Shown here: positions 47,564 to 56,564 of the stretch, piece after piece
Position numbering within the stretch: the stretch's first letter is position 1
Layout of the letters: each line of letters opens with the position of its first letter
Translations under genes and position numbers: made by a program
Notes under the pieces: generated by a model
Told to the model about the DNA's origin: nothing
Databases searched by the model: none
The model's input: only the letters and a program-made list of their open reading frames with translations
Assembly: GCF_040741455.2 (NCBI RefSeq)
Contig: NZ_CP160328.2
Location: 186,001-250,000 of the forward strand
Direction: 5' to 3'
DNA: 64,000 nucleotides
DNA from: Snodgrassella alvi
Lineage (GTDB): Bacteria; Pseudomonadota; Gammaproteobacteria; Burkholderiales; Neisseriaceae

Positions 47564-48475
47564 ATGAGCACAGATAGCAGTATCAGCTTAGATAAAATGG
47601 AGGCCAGCACTAAAGCCAATATTCTTGCCGAGGCTTTACCTTATATTAGACGCTTTTCCGGCGTAACCATGGTAATCAAATACGGTGGTAATGCCATGAC
47701 AGATCCCCAACTGAAAGAAAGTTTTGCCAAAGATGTAGTTTTACTGAAACTGGTAGGAATCCATCCAGTAATTGTTCATGGGGGAGGCCCACAAATTAAT
47801 GATTTACTTCAAAAAATAGGCAAAGATAATCAGTTCATTCAGGGTTTGCGGGTGACAGATCACGAAACCATGAATATTGTTGAAATGGTACTTGGTGGTT
47901 GTGTAAATAAGGAAATTACTTCTCTTTTAAATCAGCATGGCGGACATGCAGTAGGTATTACAGGACGGGATAACCATTTTATCAAAGCTAGAAAACTATA
48001 TGTCTCTACCCCTGAAAACGCCCGACAGGATATCGGGCAGGTTGGAGAAGTAGAGTCTATTGATACTGCGCTGATAGAGGAAATGGTCGAACACGGCTAT
48101 ATACCTGTAGTGGCACCGGTAGGGGTAGGTGAGCAGGGCGAAGCTTTTAACATTAATGCAGATGTGGTGGCAGGCAAATTGGCAGAAAGCCTGCAAGCAG
48201 AAAAGCTGATTATGCTGACTAATACCATAGGTGTACTGGATAAAAATCAACAGTTATTAAGCCGTTTAACACCGGCAGATATTAATGCATTAATCGCGGA
48301 TGGTACCTTACAAAATGGTATGTTACCCAAAATCAATGCGACCTTGCAGGCTGCAATGCATGGCGTGCACAACACACACATTATCGACGGACGTGTGCCA
48401 CATGCACTGCTGCTGGAGATATTCACCGACAAAGGTGTGGGTACTATGATTCTTGGTCAGAATGAGCAGGCTTAA
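47564..48475 (+). CDS. argB: Acetylglutamate kinase
   Basis: This enzyme phosphorylates N-acetylglutamate in arginine synthesis. It has 303 residues, longer than E. coli NAGK (258). The extra N-terminal helix (about 13-32) is what allows hexamer formation and arginine feedback inhibition in other bacteria. KYGGNAM (39-45), [11 protein letters not shown] and the GITGRDNHF and [11 protein letters not shown] regions are intact. It is a lone gene with no other arg gene adjacent; a GGACGCATA sequence before the ATG is a poor ribosome site. Confidence 0.95.
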   Translation: MSTDSSISLDKMEASTKANILAEALPYIRRFSGVTMVIKYGGNAMTDPQLKESFAKDVVLLKLVGIHPVIVHGGGPQINDLLQKIGKDNQFIQGLRVTDHETMNIVEMVLGGCVNKEITSLLNQHGGHAVGITGRDNHFIKARKLYVSTPENARQDIGQVGEVESIDTALIEEMVEHGYIPVVAPVGVGEQGEAFNINADVVAGKLAESLQAEKLIMLTNTIGVLDKNQQLLSRLTPADINALIADGTLQNGMLPKINATLQAAMHGVHNTHIIDGRVPHALLLEIFTDKGVGTMILGQNEQA

Positions 48476-48560
48476 TAGTGCTAATTTAGGTGCCGACAAT
48501 ATTTAATTGTTGTGTAATTAAATATTTAATTTTTTTTATTGGTATAATTGTTCAAAAAGC

Positions 48561-48588
48561 TTGACACTAAAATTACAAACGCTATAAT
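48561..48588 (+). promoter_or_regulatory. Promoter of tRNA-Asn
   Basis: A perfect TTGACA (48561-48566) and a perfect TATAAT (48583-48588) are spaced 16 bases apart. Transcription would start a few bases before the tRNA at 48599. Confidence 0.9.
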
Positions 48589-48598
48589 TTCGCCTCAT

Positions 48599-48674
48599 TC
48601 CCTGATAGCTCAGTCGGTAGAGCGACGGACTGTTAATCCGCAGGTCCCAGGTTCGAGCCCTGGTCAGGGAGCCA
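48599..48674 (+). tRNA. tRNA-Asn (anticodon GTT)
   Basis: A complete 76-base tRNA including encoded CCA. The acceptor pair TCCCTGA (48599-48605) / TCAGGGA (48664-48670) is followed by discriminator G671 and CCA at 672-674 (positions in the 48 kb block). The anticodon loop CTGTTAA has anticodon GTT, reading AAC and AAT. The D arm (TAGCTCAGTCGGTAGAGC) and T arm (GGTTCGAGCCC) are canonical. It has its own consensus promoter and terminator. Confidence 0.97.
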
Positions 48675-48678
48675 GTTT

Positions 48679-48710
48679 AAAAAAGCACTCATTTATTTGA
48701 GTGCTTTTTT
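48679..48710. terminator. Terminator of tRNA-Asn, bidirectional
   Basis: A 13-bp stem (48679-48691 with 48698-48710) contains AGCACTCA/TGAGTGCT with A and T runs at the ends. It serves the rightward tRNA and the leftward FKBP gene, whose stop is at 48730. Confidence 0.93.
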
Positions 48711-48729
48711 CATTGTGTACGTTTATCTG

Positions 48730-49257
48730 TTATTCGCCAACTTTAATCAGTTTCACATTGAAGATTAAAACACTGTTAGGTGGAATAGCGCTTGTCGGGC
48801 TTTGTTCTCCATAAGCAAGATTTGCCGGGATATAAAATGTGTAGTCACTGCCTTCTGACATCAGCTGCAGACCTTCAGTCCATCCAGGTATGACGCCGTT
48901 AAGTGGGAAAGTGGCTGGCTGATTATTACGCTGTGCTGTGCTATCAAATACTGTGCCATCGATCAAGCGCCCTTCATACTGAACAGTTACCATATCGCTT
49001 GCTTTCGGCTTTTTACCACTACCTTCATGATTGACTTTATATTGCAAGCCAGAAGCAGTAGTAGTAACCCCAGGTGCAGTTTTATTTTTGGCCAGAAACT
49101 CATCTCCAGCTAATTGAGGGTTACGGGTGGCTGATGTGGCTGAAGAAGCAGCTACCGGCTCACTACTATTATTTTTAAAACCGTTGTCCGCAAAGTTGCA
49201 GGCTGATACAGCCAGCAAAGTTGTGATACCCATAATAGTTAAAGACAAGCTTTTCAT
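48730..49257 (-). CDS. FKBP-type peptidyl-prolyl isomerase lipoprotein
   Basis: A 175-residue lipoprotein foldase. The signal peptide ends in VSAC with Cys20, then a Ser/Ala/Asn-rich linker of about 45 residues leads to an FKBP domain (about 70-175) with VQYEGRLIDGTVFDST, VIPGWTEGLQLMSEGS and IPANLAYGEQ, the usual active-site pocket. It resembles neisserial Mip-like and FkpA-like lipoproteins, without their long N-terminal dimerisation helix. It is probably attached to the outer membrane. Divergent from rho. Confidence 0.92.
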   Translation of the reverse strand: MKSLSLTIMGITTLLAVSACNFADNGFKNNSSEPVAASSATSATRNPQLAGDEFLAKNKTAPGVTTTASGLQYKVNHEGSGKKPKASDMVTVQYEGRLIDGTVFDSTAQRNNQPATFPLNGVIPGWTEGLQLMSEGSDYTFYIPANLAYGEQSPTSAIPPNSVLIFNVKLIKVGE

Positions 49258-50042
49258 AATTTCTCTTTAAATGTTGAAGGAAAAGCAATTATAGCCAGCC
49301 ATCCACAAAAAATAAATTTACTCATCAAGCCTCGAAATTTTAAATACAAAAGTAGAAGTTGTAGGTAATATTTTATTGTGATGAATTTGCTTATTTGAAT
49401 AAATATCAGTTTAAAACTAACGCATTTCTTTTTTTCAAAACTTACGAAATAGAATTATCTGTGTGAAAATGCAGACACTGTTTAGCTGAAAATATTGTTC
49501 TTTTTAATAACGTATCAATAGATCATTACAATTTTCTTTTTATTAAATTCACACTCGTTTATCTGTTCTCAAGTACAGAAAATTGATAACTGTTGTCTTT
49601 GCGAGACCATATGCTTTTATTTACACTTATGTACCTAAATTAATATTAGAGCAAATATAACTTCCGAATATCTATAAATCGTTAAAACAAAATTGTTAAT
49701 ATAACAAGAAAAAAATTATATTAACCAGAATTATGGCAGCTTTGAAGTGTAAGCATGCGAAATGGAAAGAGAAAAATATGGATTTGGGATTGCTTCGCGA
49801 CTGAATGATGTCAGTTCAGCATTTTGCAGGTATTCTTACCAGTAGTGTTAATTGAATATTGATAATGGCTTGACATCATGAGAGCATGCGGAATAGAATT
49901 GTAACTTATAAGAAGAGGTCAATTCTAAATCTATGTTTAATGTTTGCTGTGGCAAAGTTAAACCAAATCGACTTTCAATAAAATACCCTTACCTTTCTTT
50001 TGCATACACCCATGCATTTAAGGCTTGGTAACAGGAATTATT
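49258..50042. other. Long divergent region, FKBP gene to rho
   Basis: Nearly 800 AT-rich bases without a gene. The right half holds the rho promoter candidate and dyad (49805-49899) and the structured leader. The left half shows nothing recognisable. An unannotated small RNA is possible but no terminator-plus-promoter pair was seen. Confidence 0.4.
49870..49899 (+). promoter_or_regulatory. Candidate rho promoter
   Basis: TTGACA (49870-49875) and TAGAAT (49894-49899) with 18-base spacing would start a transcript near 49906 and give rho a leader of about 195 bases. TGACATCAT (49871-49879) overlapping the -35 is matched by an inverted ATGATGTCA at 49805-49813. Confidence 0.6.
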
Positions 50043-50084
50043 ATGAGTTTACGGACTCATCTTATCTTAAATTCTAATAAATAA
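50043..50084 (+). other. Candidate rho leader peptide and hairpin
   Basis: ATG at 50043 follows AGGA by 6 bases and opens a 13-codon frame (MSLRTHLILNSNK) that stops 16 bases before rho. Its first six codons form a perfect hairpin ATGAGT/ACTCAT (50043-50048 with 50055-50060) that would hide the start. E. coli rho also has a leader peptide gene (rhoL) and is autoregulated; the analogy is inference. Confidence 0.4.
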
Positions 50085-50100
50085 GTTCATTTAAATCTTT

Positions 50101-51363
50101 ATGCACGTTTCTGAATTACAAAACTTACATGTGTCTGAGTTACTGGGCATAGCTGATGAATTTGGCATTGAAAATGCCAACCGTTTGCGTAAACAAGATC
50201 TTGTTTTTGCGATTGTACGCATCAAAATGAAGCAGGGAGAAGCTTTTACCTGCTCTGGTACTCTGGAAATTCTTCCTGATGGCTTCGGTTTTCTGCGCAG
50301 TATGGACACATCTTATCTGGCTGGGCCGGATGACATCTATGTCAGCCCCAGTCAGATTCGACGTTTCAATCTGCATACCGGTGATACGATTGAAGGCAGT
50401 GTACGTGTACCTAAAGATAACGAACGTTATTTTGCATTGGTGCGACTGGATAAAATCAATGGTGATGACCCAGAGGTATGCAAGCATAAAATCCTATTTG
50501 AAAATCTTACGCCATTATTTCCGGATCGTCAGTTTGTATTAGAACGTGATATCCGCTCAGGAGAAAATCTGACCGGCCGTGCTATAGACCTGATTGCTCC
50601 CATTGGCTTCGGCCAACGTGCTTTACTAGTAGCACCGCCGAAATCTGGTAAAACCGTAATGTTGCAAAATATTGCCCATGCAATTACAGCTAATTATCCA
50701 GATGCAGAGCTGCTTGTTTTGCTGATTGATGAACGTCCGGAAGAAGTAACCGAAATGACGCGCTCCGTACGTGGGGAAGTGGTTTCTTCTACCTTTGATG
50801 AGCCAGCTACCCGCCATGTACAAGTAGCGGAAATGGTGATTGAAAAAGCTAAGCGTTTGGTAGAGCATAAAAAAGATGTAATTATTCTGCTGGATTCAAT
50901 TACTCGTTTGGCACGAGCTTATAACACTGTAATACCAGCTTCAGGCAAGATTTTGACTGGTGGTATTGATGCCAATGCATTGCATCGCCCTAAACGATTT
51001 TTTGGTGCCGCACGTAATGTGGAAGAAGGCGGTTCATTAACGATTATTGCCACTGCTTTGGTTGAAACCGGTAGTCGCATGGATGATGTAATTTACGAAG
51101 AATTCAAAGGTACGGGTAATATGGAATTGCATCTGGACAGACGTATGGCAGAAAAACGTCTATTCCCAGCCATCAACATCAATCGTTCTGGAACGCGTCG
51201 TGAAGAACTGCTGGTATCAAATGAACATTTGCAAAAAATGTGGCTGCTACGCAAGTTTTTGCATCCAATGGATGATATTGAAGCTACCGAATTCATCATT
51301 GATAAATTGAAACAGTCCAAAAATAATGCAGACTTTTTTGATTTAATGCGTGGTAGTAAATAG
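50101..51363 (+). CDS. rho: Transcription termination factor Rho
   Basis: A hexameric RNA helicase that ends transcription, 420 residues (E. coli 419). The N-terminal RNA-binding domain includes [10 protein letters not shown] (about 58-67). Walker A is PPKSGKT (179-185); [28 protein letters not shown], the [20 protein letters not shown] loop and [25 protein letters not shown] follow. No Shine-Dalgarno is visible before the ATG, though a leader with a mini-ORF and hairpin precedes it. Followed by a good terminator. Confidence 0.97.
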   Translation: MHVSELQNLHVSELLGIADEFGIENANRLRKQDLVFAIVRIKMKQGEAFTCSGTLEILPDGFGFLRSMDTSYLAGPDDIYVSPSQIRRFNLHTGDTIEGSVRVPKDNERYFALVRLDKINGDDPEVCKHKILFENLTPLFPDRQFVLERDIRSGENLTGRAIDLIAPIGFGQRALLVAPPKSGKTVMLQNIAHAITANYPDAELLVLLIDERPEEVTEMTRSVRGEVVSSTFDEPATRHVQVAEMVIEKAKRLVEHKKDVIILLDSITRLARAYNTVIPASGKILTGGIDANALHRPKRFFGAARNVEEGGSLTIIATALVETGSRMDDVIYEEFKGTGNMELHLDRRMAEKRLFPAININRSGTRREELLVSNEHLQKMWLLRKFLHPMDDIEATEFIIDKLKQSKNNADFFDLMRGSK

Positions 51364-51380
51364 TCAAATAATACCTTACT

Positions 51381-51416
51381 AAGCTGTGTTTTGATCTGTA
51401 AACACGGCTTTTTTTA
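51381..51416 (+). terminator. Intrinsic terminator of rho
   Basis: An 11-bp stem with one G-T pair (51381-51391 with 51400-51410) is followed by a TTTTTTATTTA tract, 18 bases past the stop. Confidence 0.92.
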
Positions 51417-51438
51417 TTTATGATATTTAAATATTGAT

Positions 51439-51475
51439 TAAAAAGCCATACTGATAAATACAGTATGGCTTTTTA
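51439..51475 (-). terminator. Intrinsic terminator of lpxH
   Basis: A perfect 13-bp stem (51441-51453 with 51461-51473) containing AGCCATACTG/CAGTATGGCT has A/T runs on both sides. It lies 76 bases past the lpxH stop and would also stop rightward read-through from rho. Confidence 0.88.
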
Positions 51476-51548
51476 ATATCAGACTGAACAATATTTCAAC
51501 AGTAAATGATCTGATAATTATAAATGCATAAAATCGTGTTGGAACTAC

Positions 51549-52286
51549 TTAAAGTTTAAGTTCATGTACATGAACACCATTAGCATCGACAGCGAGATAG
51601 CCTCCATAATTTTCAGCCCAGTCTTGTATAACATAACGTTTGAATAACTGATTATTCAGTTTAGATTCATGTACGGCAGGACGGTGAGTGTGGCCATGAA
51701 TCAGCGTTGGTAAGGTATCTTGAGCATGGTTTTCCATTAGTTGTTGGATGGCACCTTCAGTGACATCAGAGATTTCACTTTTACCTTCATTATTTTTACG
51801 TGTCTCACTCATTTGACGAATTTGTCCGGCCAGTAATCTCCGTTCTGCTATGGGTTTACTTAATACGGCCATCTGCCATAATGGATTACGTGACTGCATA
51901 CGAAATTGCTGATAGGCTACATCATCGGTACATAGCTCATCTCCATGCATGATAATATAATCATGACCATAAAGATTAATTTGTTGTGGTGCATTTAATA
52001 GCTGGATACCGCTTTCAGCGGAAAATTTTTCTCCCAGCAGAAAATCACGATTGCCATGAATAAAATAAATCGGCGTGCTGGCAGTAAATTCTTTCAGCTC
52101 TTTTTTGATGGTGCGGATAAAATCACTGTCATCATCATCGCCAATCCATACATCGAAAAAATCTCCCAGAATATATAAGGCATCAATATTTCCCTGCCAT
52201 TGTTGTAAACAGCGCTGAAAAAGTTTATTTAATGGCGGAGTTTGTTCTGATAAATGTAAGTCTGAAATAAAAATAGTGGTGTTCAT
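51549..52286 (-). CDS. lpxH: UDP-2,3-diacylglucosamine diphosphatase
   Basis: A lipid A pathway enzyme that hydrolyses UDP-2,3-diacylglucosamine to lipid X and UMP at the inner membrane surface. It has 245 residues. The calcineurin-like dimetal site is complete: ISDLHLSE (Asp9, His11), GDFFDVWIGDD (Asp42), HGNRDFLLG, MHGDELC and HGHTHRPAV. It confirms a Gram-negative outer membrane with lipopolysaccharide or lipooligosaccharide. It starts 20 bases after the Spx-like gene on the same strand. Confidence 0.96.
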   Translation of the reverse strand: MNTTIFISDLHLSEQTPPLNKLFQRCLQQWQGNIDALYILGDFFDVWIGDDDDSDFIRTIKKELKEFTASTPIYFIHGNRDFLLGEKFSAESGIQLLNAPQQINLYGHDYIIMHGDELCTDDVAYQQFRMQSRNPLWQMAVLSKPIAERRLLAGQIRQMSETRKNNEGKSEISDVTEGAIQQLMENHAQDTLPTLIHGHTHRPAVHESKLNNQLFKRYVIQDWAENYGGYLAVDANGVHVHELKL

Positions 52287-52306
52287 GGTTTGTCGATTTA
52301 ATAATA

Positions 52307-52663
52307 TCAGGCTAAAAATTCAGTGTACTTTGCTGCGTCGAAGCCAACAAGTACGCGTTGTTTATTATTTATTAATACAGGACGCTTGATTACTGAAGGT
52401 TGATTCATCATCAGCTGTATGGCCGCTTCATTGCTGCAGAGTGCATCCTGCTGATCGATGGCACTTAATTTACGCCAAGTGGTACCTTTACGATTAACAA
52501 GGGTTTCTTTAGGTATTTGTGTCAGCCAAAATTGGATATCTGAAGCTGTGGGAGGTGTTTTTTTGAAATCGATAAATTCAGCATCAATTTCATGCTCTTG
52601 TAGCCACTGACGCGCTTTTTTTACCGTATTACATTGGCTGATACCATATATCCGAATACTCAT
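52307..52663 (-). CDS. ArsC/Spx-like thioredoxin-fold protein (YffB type)
   Basis: A 118-residue protein of the ArsC/Spx/YffB family. IYGISQCNTVKKARQWL (about 4-20) places one conserved Cys (Cys10) where thioredoxins have a CxxC, followed by the KRPVLINNKQRVLVGFD segment. YffB is a glutathione-dependent reductase of unclear substrate; arsenate reductase activity is not implied, since no other ars gene is nearby. I start at ATG 52663, matching the family; an in-frame ATG at 52675 adds four residues. Likely cotranscribed with lpxH. Confidence 0.87.
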   Translation of the reverse strand: MSIRIYGISQCNTVKKARQWLQEHEIDAEFIDFKKTPPTASDIQFWLTQIPKETLVNRKGTTWRKLSAIDQQDALCSNEAAIQLMMNQPSVIKRPVLINNKQRVLVGFDAAKYTEFLA

Positions 52664-52844
52664 AATTAAGACCATGTAAATGTACAGACGAATATTATAC
52701 CGGTTTGCTCTGACGAGCTTAAGTGTTGGTTTGTTGCATGCAGATTGTTTTTAAACTCACGATATAGAGTCTGCATTGCTAATCTGGCATATTGGCAGTA
52801 TGCTTAAATCAGTGCAAAAATATTATTTTATGAGGAAAGACGGT

Positions 52845-53489
52845 ATGAAAAAAATCAGTTTATTATTTGCCGCCAGCCTGCTACTGGCCGCCTGTAGTGG
52901 CAGACAAGAGGCGAGTAATAGTAATTTTACAGATGCAATTAATGAATTTGGCAAAAATGATAAGGTATGTCTGGCGGTAAATTTGGTATTAGACAACGCT
53001 CAGGGTGGAATTAATAATATGATTACTCTGGGAAATAAGGAAATTCGGATTGCCAGAAAAAACAGTGATGGAGAGAAAGTCAATAAAACAGCCCTGAAAC
53101 AAATGGATATTCTGGCAGATGCAGATTTATACGAACAAGGGAAAGATGTCACATTAACTGTAAATGGTGGACCAGATATTCCACAGGCAGTGTATTACCG
53201 GACCAGCAAGGGTGAAGCTAATGTGCTCAACAGTGCTCAGGGTAGTCTGCTTTGCCTTGGTACACAAAAGGTAGATAAAATTGTGCTCTTTACTGAACCC
53301 ACACCAGCCAATGGTATGACTATTTCCAAGGTGATTTATGATGCCAAGTTGGTTCCGGAAAAATGGGCTGAAAATCTGATTAAAACCACTGATGAAAACT
53401 GGTGGAAATCTTTACAGGAACCACAACGGCGTGCTGCGGTTTTAGTCTTGACTGATAAAGGTTGGAAGGATGAACGTGCACTACATTGA
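52845..53489 (+). CDS. Lipoprotein of unknown function (214 aa)
   Basis: A 214-residue predicted lipoprotein: signal peptide with lipobox LAAC (Cys17) and Gly/Arg after it, then an acidic-Asn-rich segment and a soluble domain containing DKVCLAVNLVLDNAQGGINN, AVYYRTSKGEANVL and GWKDERALH. I do not recognise a family. GAGGAAAG stands 9 bases before ATG 52845, which I prefer over an upstream in-frame ATG at 52776 that would precede the signal peptide by 23 residues. Stand-alone gene convergent with secF and sharing its terminator. Confidence 0.85.
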   Translation: MKKISLLFAASLLLAACSGRQEASNSNFTDAINEFGKNDKVCLAVNLVLDNAQGGINNMITLGNKEIRIARKNSDGEKVNKTALKQMDILADADLYEQGKDVTLTVNGGPDIPQAVYYRTSKGEANVLNSAQGSLLCLGTQKVDKIVLFTEPTPANGMTISKVIYDAKLVPEKWAENLIKTTDENWWKSLQEPQRRAAVLVLTDKGWKDERALH

Positions 53490-53607
53490 TTGTAATAAAA
53501 TCAATAGAATGCAAATGGATTTTCACTGATTAATTGTTTGAAAAGTTAGATAATTGGTTATCTGGCATTACGCATATAGATTAAATTTTGGTTTGGCACT
53601 TACGGAT

Positions 53608-53648
53608 ATTAAAAATCTCCAGATTTTTATTTAATCTGGAGATTTTTA
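53608..53648. terminator. Bidirectional terminator, secF and lipoprotein gene
   Basis: A perfect 15-bp stem (53611-53625 with 53633-53647) containing ATCTCCAGATT/AATCTGGAGAT ends in A and T runs between convergent genes. Confidence 0.93.
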
Positions 53649-53679
53649 CACGATAATAACAATGGTAGTTGTTTAGTAC

Positions 53680-54615
53680 TTATACTACGGCTTCTTCTTT
53701 ACGTTTAGGTGGTTTAACCAGATTTTGTCGGTTCAAACCAAACATCAGCAGTAACGGACTGGCTACCAGTACTGAAGAATAGATACCAAATACAATGCCA
53801 ATAGTTAAGGCCATGGCAAATCCATGCAGTGCCGCTCCGCCAAAAACGAGCATGGAAATAACCATCGCTTCGGTAGAACCATGCGTAATAACTGTCCGGC
53901 TCATGGTGGCGGTAATAGCATTATCAATGATTGCCGGTACACTTTTGCCGCGCATATGGGGTTTGCGAAAGTTTTCGCGGATACGGTCGAATACCACTAC
54001 TGATTCGTTCACTGAATAACCAAGCACAGCCAGAACACCTGCTAGTACAGTAAGTGAAAATTCCCAGCGAAATAAAGCGAAACAACCCAGAATAATAACC
54101 ACGTCGTGCATATTAGCAATGATGGCGGATACGGCAAAACGCCATTCAAAGCGCATGGATAAATAGATAATGATGCCTAGAACAACCATACCCAGAGCAA
54201 GCAGCCCATGTGTTACCAGCTCTTCACCTACCTGTGGGCCGATAAATTCAACCTGTCGTAAGCTTACGCCTTCCTGATGCTGTTTAAGCAGATCCATTAC
54301 CTGATTAGATAACTGAGCGGAGGACATATTAGCTTTGTTGGGTAAGCGAATCATAAGTTGTTTATTGGTACCAAGCGCCTGTACCTGAACTTCACCCAGT
54401 TTTAGTCCGTCCAGCTCAGTGCGAATCTTGTTTAAATCCGCACTCTGCTGAAACTCCACTTCCATTACGGTACCGCCAGTGAACTCAACTGAAAAGTTCA
54501 ATCCGCGTGTTACCAGAAAAAAAACAGCCAGAATAAAAGTAATTAGTGATATCGCCGTTGTTAGCTTGCCATAGCTCATAAACGGAATGTCACGTTTGAT
54601 TTTGAAAAATTCCAT
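53680..54615 (-). CDS. secF: Protein translocase subunit SecF
   Basis: With SecD, an RND-type pump that uses the proton or sodium gradient to pull exported proteins through SecYEG. It has 311 residues with six membrane segments: one near 17-40, a periplasmic domain (about 41-130, starting NFSVEFTGGTVMEVEF) and five near 135-295. The motifs VLGYSVNESVVVFDRIREN and ALTIGIVFGIYSSVLVASP are conserved. It begins 6 bases after the secD stop. Confidence 0.96.
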   Translation of the reverse strand: MEFFKIKRDIPFMSYGKLTTAISLITFILAVFFLVTRGLNFSVEFTGGTVMEVEFQQSADLNKIRTELDGLKLGEVQVQALGTNKQLMIRLPNKANMSSAQLSNQVMDLLKQHQEGVSLRQVEFIGPQVGEELVTHGLLALGMVVLGIIIYLSMRFEWRFAVSAIIANMHDVVIILGCFALFRWEFSLTVLAGVLAVLGYSVNESVVVFDRIRENFRKPHMRGKSVPAIIDNAITATMSRTVITHGSTEAMVISMLVFGGAALHGFAMALTIGIVFGIYSSVLVASPLLLMFGLNRQNLVKPPKRKEEAVV

Positions 54616-54621
54616 AATTAT

Positions 54622-56475
54622 TTAAGCCTTGTTTTTACTGGTAGGGGCATTATCAGCAATCCAGATGTGGCCGATGGATAGGGTTTTTAATTTACGTTTG
54701 CGGCCGTACCATAGATTTACAATGGCACGTGAAACTACCACAGAGGAATACATTGAAGTCAGAATCCCCAGACAGTGCACTACAGCAAACCCACGTATGG
54801 GGCCGGAACCAAAAATCAACAGAGCCAGACCAGCAATCAGTGAAGTGATGTTTGAGTCTACAATTGTGTGCCATGCATGATCATAACCGGCATTGATTGA
54901 TATCTGCGGTGTATTTCCATGGCGCAATTCTTCTCGAATACGCTCATTAATTAATACATTCGAGTCAATTGCCATACCAAGTGTCAGGGCGATAGCGGCG
55001 ATGCCCGGCAGGGTAAGTGTGGCTTGCATTGCAGACAGAATAGCAATCAGAAACAGCAGATTACAAGAAAGGGCAATCACTGAAAACAGGCCAAACATGC
55101 GATAGTAGAGCATCATGAATACTGCAACTACTACAAAACCCCATAATGTAGAGTGAAATCCCTTGCTGATGTTTTCTTTACCCAGTGACGGACCAATGGT
55201 ACGTTCTTCGATAATTTTCATTGGCGCAGCCAGAGAACCAGCACGCAGCAGCAGGGCAGTATCATTGGCTTCGGCTATGCTCATGTTGCCTGAAATAATA
55301 GTTTTGCCACCCGGAATAGGTTCATTAATTACCGGTGCAGTAATAACTTCGGCTTTACCTTGATCAATAAGTACCATGGCCATGCGCTTACCAACATTAT
55401 TTCGGGTAAGGTCTGCGAAAATGCTTGCACCGGTACTGTCAAAGTTCACACTGACTCCGGGTTGCCCTCTGTCATTGAAACTAGCTTGTGCATCATTAAT
55501 GTTATCGCCAGTTAGTTCAACCTGCTTGCTCACCAATGTGGGTGCACCATTACCAGCAGAAGGTAATAGTTCATAACCATCCGGATTGTGTCCTTGAAGT
55601 GCCTGCTGATAAAGATTTGGATCGTCACTCACCATACGCACTTGCAGGGTGGCGGTACGGCCAATGATATCTTTGGCTTTAGCTGTATCTTGTACACCTG
55701 GTAACTGTACGACAATTCGGTCAGGGCCTGCCTGCTGAATGACAGGTTCTGCCACGCCTAGCTCGTTAACACGGTTGTGAAGGGTATTGATGTTTTGGGT
55801 CACTGCATCAGTGCGGATTCTAGCCAGCGCAGTATTGCTCAGACTGACGATTAGACGGTCACCGTTTTGAGTAAGTGTGGCATCGTTGAGATATTTTTTC
55901 AGACCAGATGTTGCATTGTTGGCGTCACTGGTTGATTGAAAAGGGATGGTCAGTGTTTGTCCGTTTTTAACAATATTGCCGCTGCGAATTTGTAGTTTAC
56001 GCAGTTGACGACGAATATCACCGGCATAGCTGTCTAAGGTCTTGTCTACGGCTGATTCCATATCTACCTGCATGGTAAAGTGCACACCGCCGCGCAAGTC
56101 TAGCCCTAGAAACATAGGCTTGGCGTGAATTTTTTCCATCCATTCAGGCGTGTTGGCCAGCAGATTTAAAGCCACTATATAGCCATCTCCAAATTGAGAG
56201 GCAATGGCATCACGTGCTTTAAGCTGAGTTTCTGTATCGCTGAAACGAACTTTTAGACTACCATCGGTAATAAACATACCCTGATGCTGTATATGTGCAG
56301 CTGCCAGTGCTTGTTTAACCGTGTTTTCAGTCTGCTCGTTAATTGTAATAGCTTGACGGTTGGTAGAGATTTGTACTGCTGGTATCTCGCCGAAAAAGTT
56401 TGGTATGGTATAGAGCAGCCCCAAAACTATGGTGACGATGATAAGCAGATATTTCCATAAAGGATAACGATTCAT
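54622..56475 (-). CDS. secD: Protein translocase subunit SecD
   Basis: The larger SecDF subunit, 617 residues. An N-terminal membrane helix (about 8-27), the large periplasmic P1 domain with DLRGGVHFTMQVDM, and C-terminal membrane segments carrying GIAAIALTLGMAIDSNVLINERIREEL and GFAVVHCLGILTSMYSSVVVSRA. The Asp in AIDSNVLI lies in the proposed proton pathway. It follows yajC by 89 bases, with a hairpin (56531-56552) between them. Confidence 0.97.
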   Translation of the reverse strand: MNRYPLWKYLLIIVTIVLGLLYTIPNFFGEIPAVQISTNRQAITINEQTENTVKQALAAAHIQHQGMFITDGSLKVRFSDTETQLKARDAIASQFGDGYIVALNLLANTPEWMEKIHAKPMFLGLDLRGGVHFTMQVDMESAVDKTLDSYAGDIRRQLRKLQIRSGNIVKNGQTLTIPFQSTSDANNATSGLKKYLNDATLTQNGDRLIVSLSNTALARIRTDAVTQNINTLHNRVNELGVAEPVIQQAGPDRIVVQLPGVQDTAKAKDIIGRTATLQVRMVSDDPNLYQQALQGHNPDGYELLPSAGNGAPTLVSKQVELTGDNINDAQASFNDRGQPGVSVNFDSTGASIFADLTRNNVGKRMAMVLIDQGKAEVITAPVINEPIPGGKTIISGNMSIAEANDTALLLRAGSLAAPMKIIEERTIGPSLGKENISKGFHSTLWGFVVVAVFMMLYYRMFGLFSVIALSCNLLFLIAILSAMQATLTLPGIAAIALTLGMAIDSNVLINERIREELRHGNTPQISINAGYDHAWHTIVDSNITSLIAGLALLIFGSGPIRGFAVVHCLGILTSMYSSVVVSRAIVNLWYGRKRKLKTLSIGHIWIADNAPTSKNKA

Positions 56476-56524
56476 ATTTGCTGCCTTACTTGCAGACTGT
56501 TGTTTTTCAATATAAGTAAAGAAA

Positions 56525-56552
56525 ATAAAGGCCGCAACTGAAACGTTGCGGC
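56525..56552 (-). terminator. Intercistronic hairpin between yajC and secD
   Basis: GCCGCAAC/GTTGCGGC (56531-56538 with 56545-56552) is an 8-bp GC-rich stem followed leftward by CTTTATTTTCTTT. It lies 12 bases after the yajC stop and 50 before the secD start, so it may attenuate secDF relative to yajC. Confidence 0.7.
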
Positions 56553-56564
56553 AGATAACAGGCT

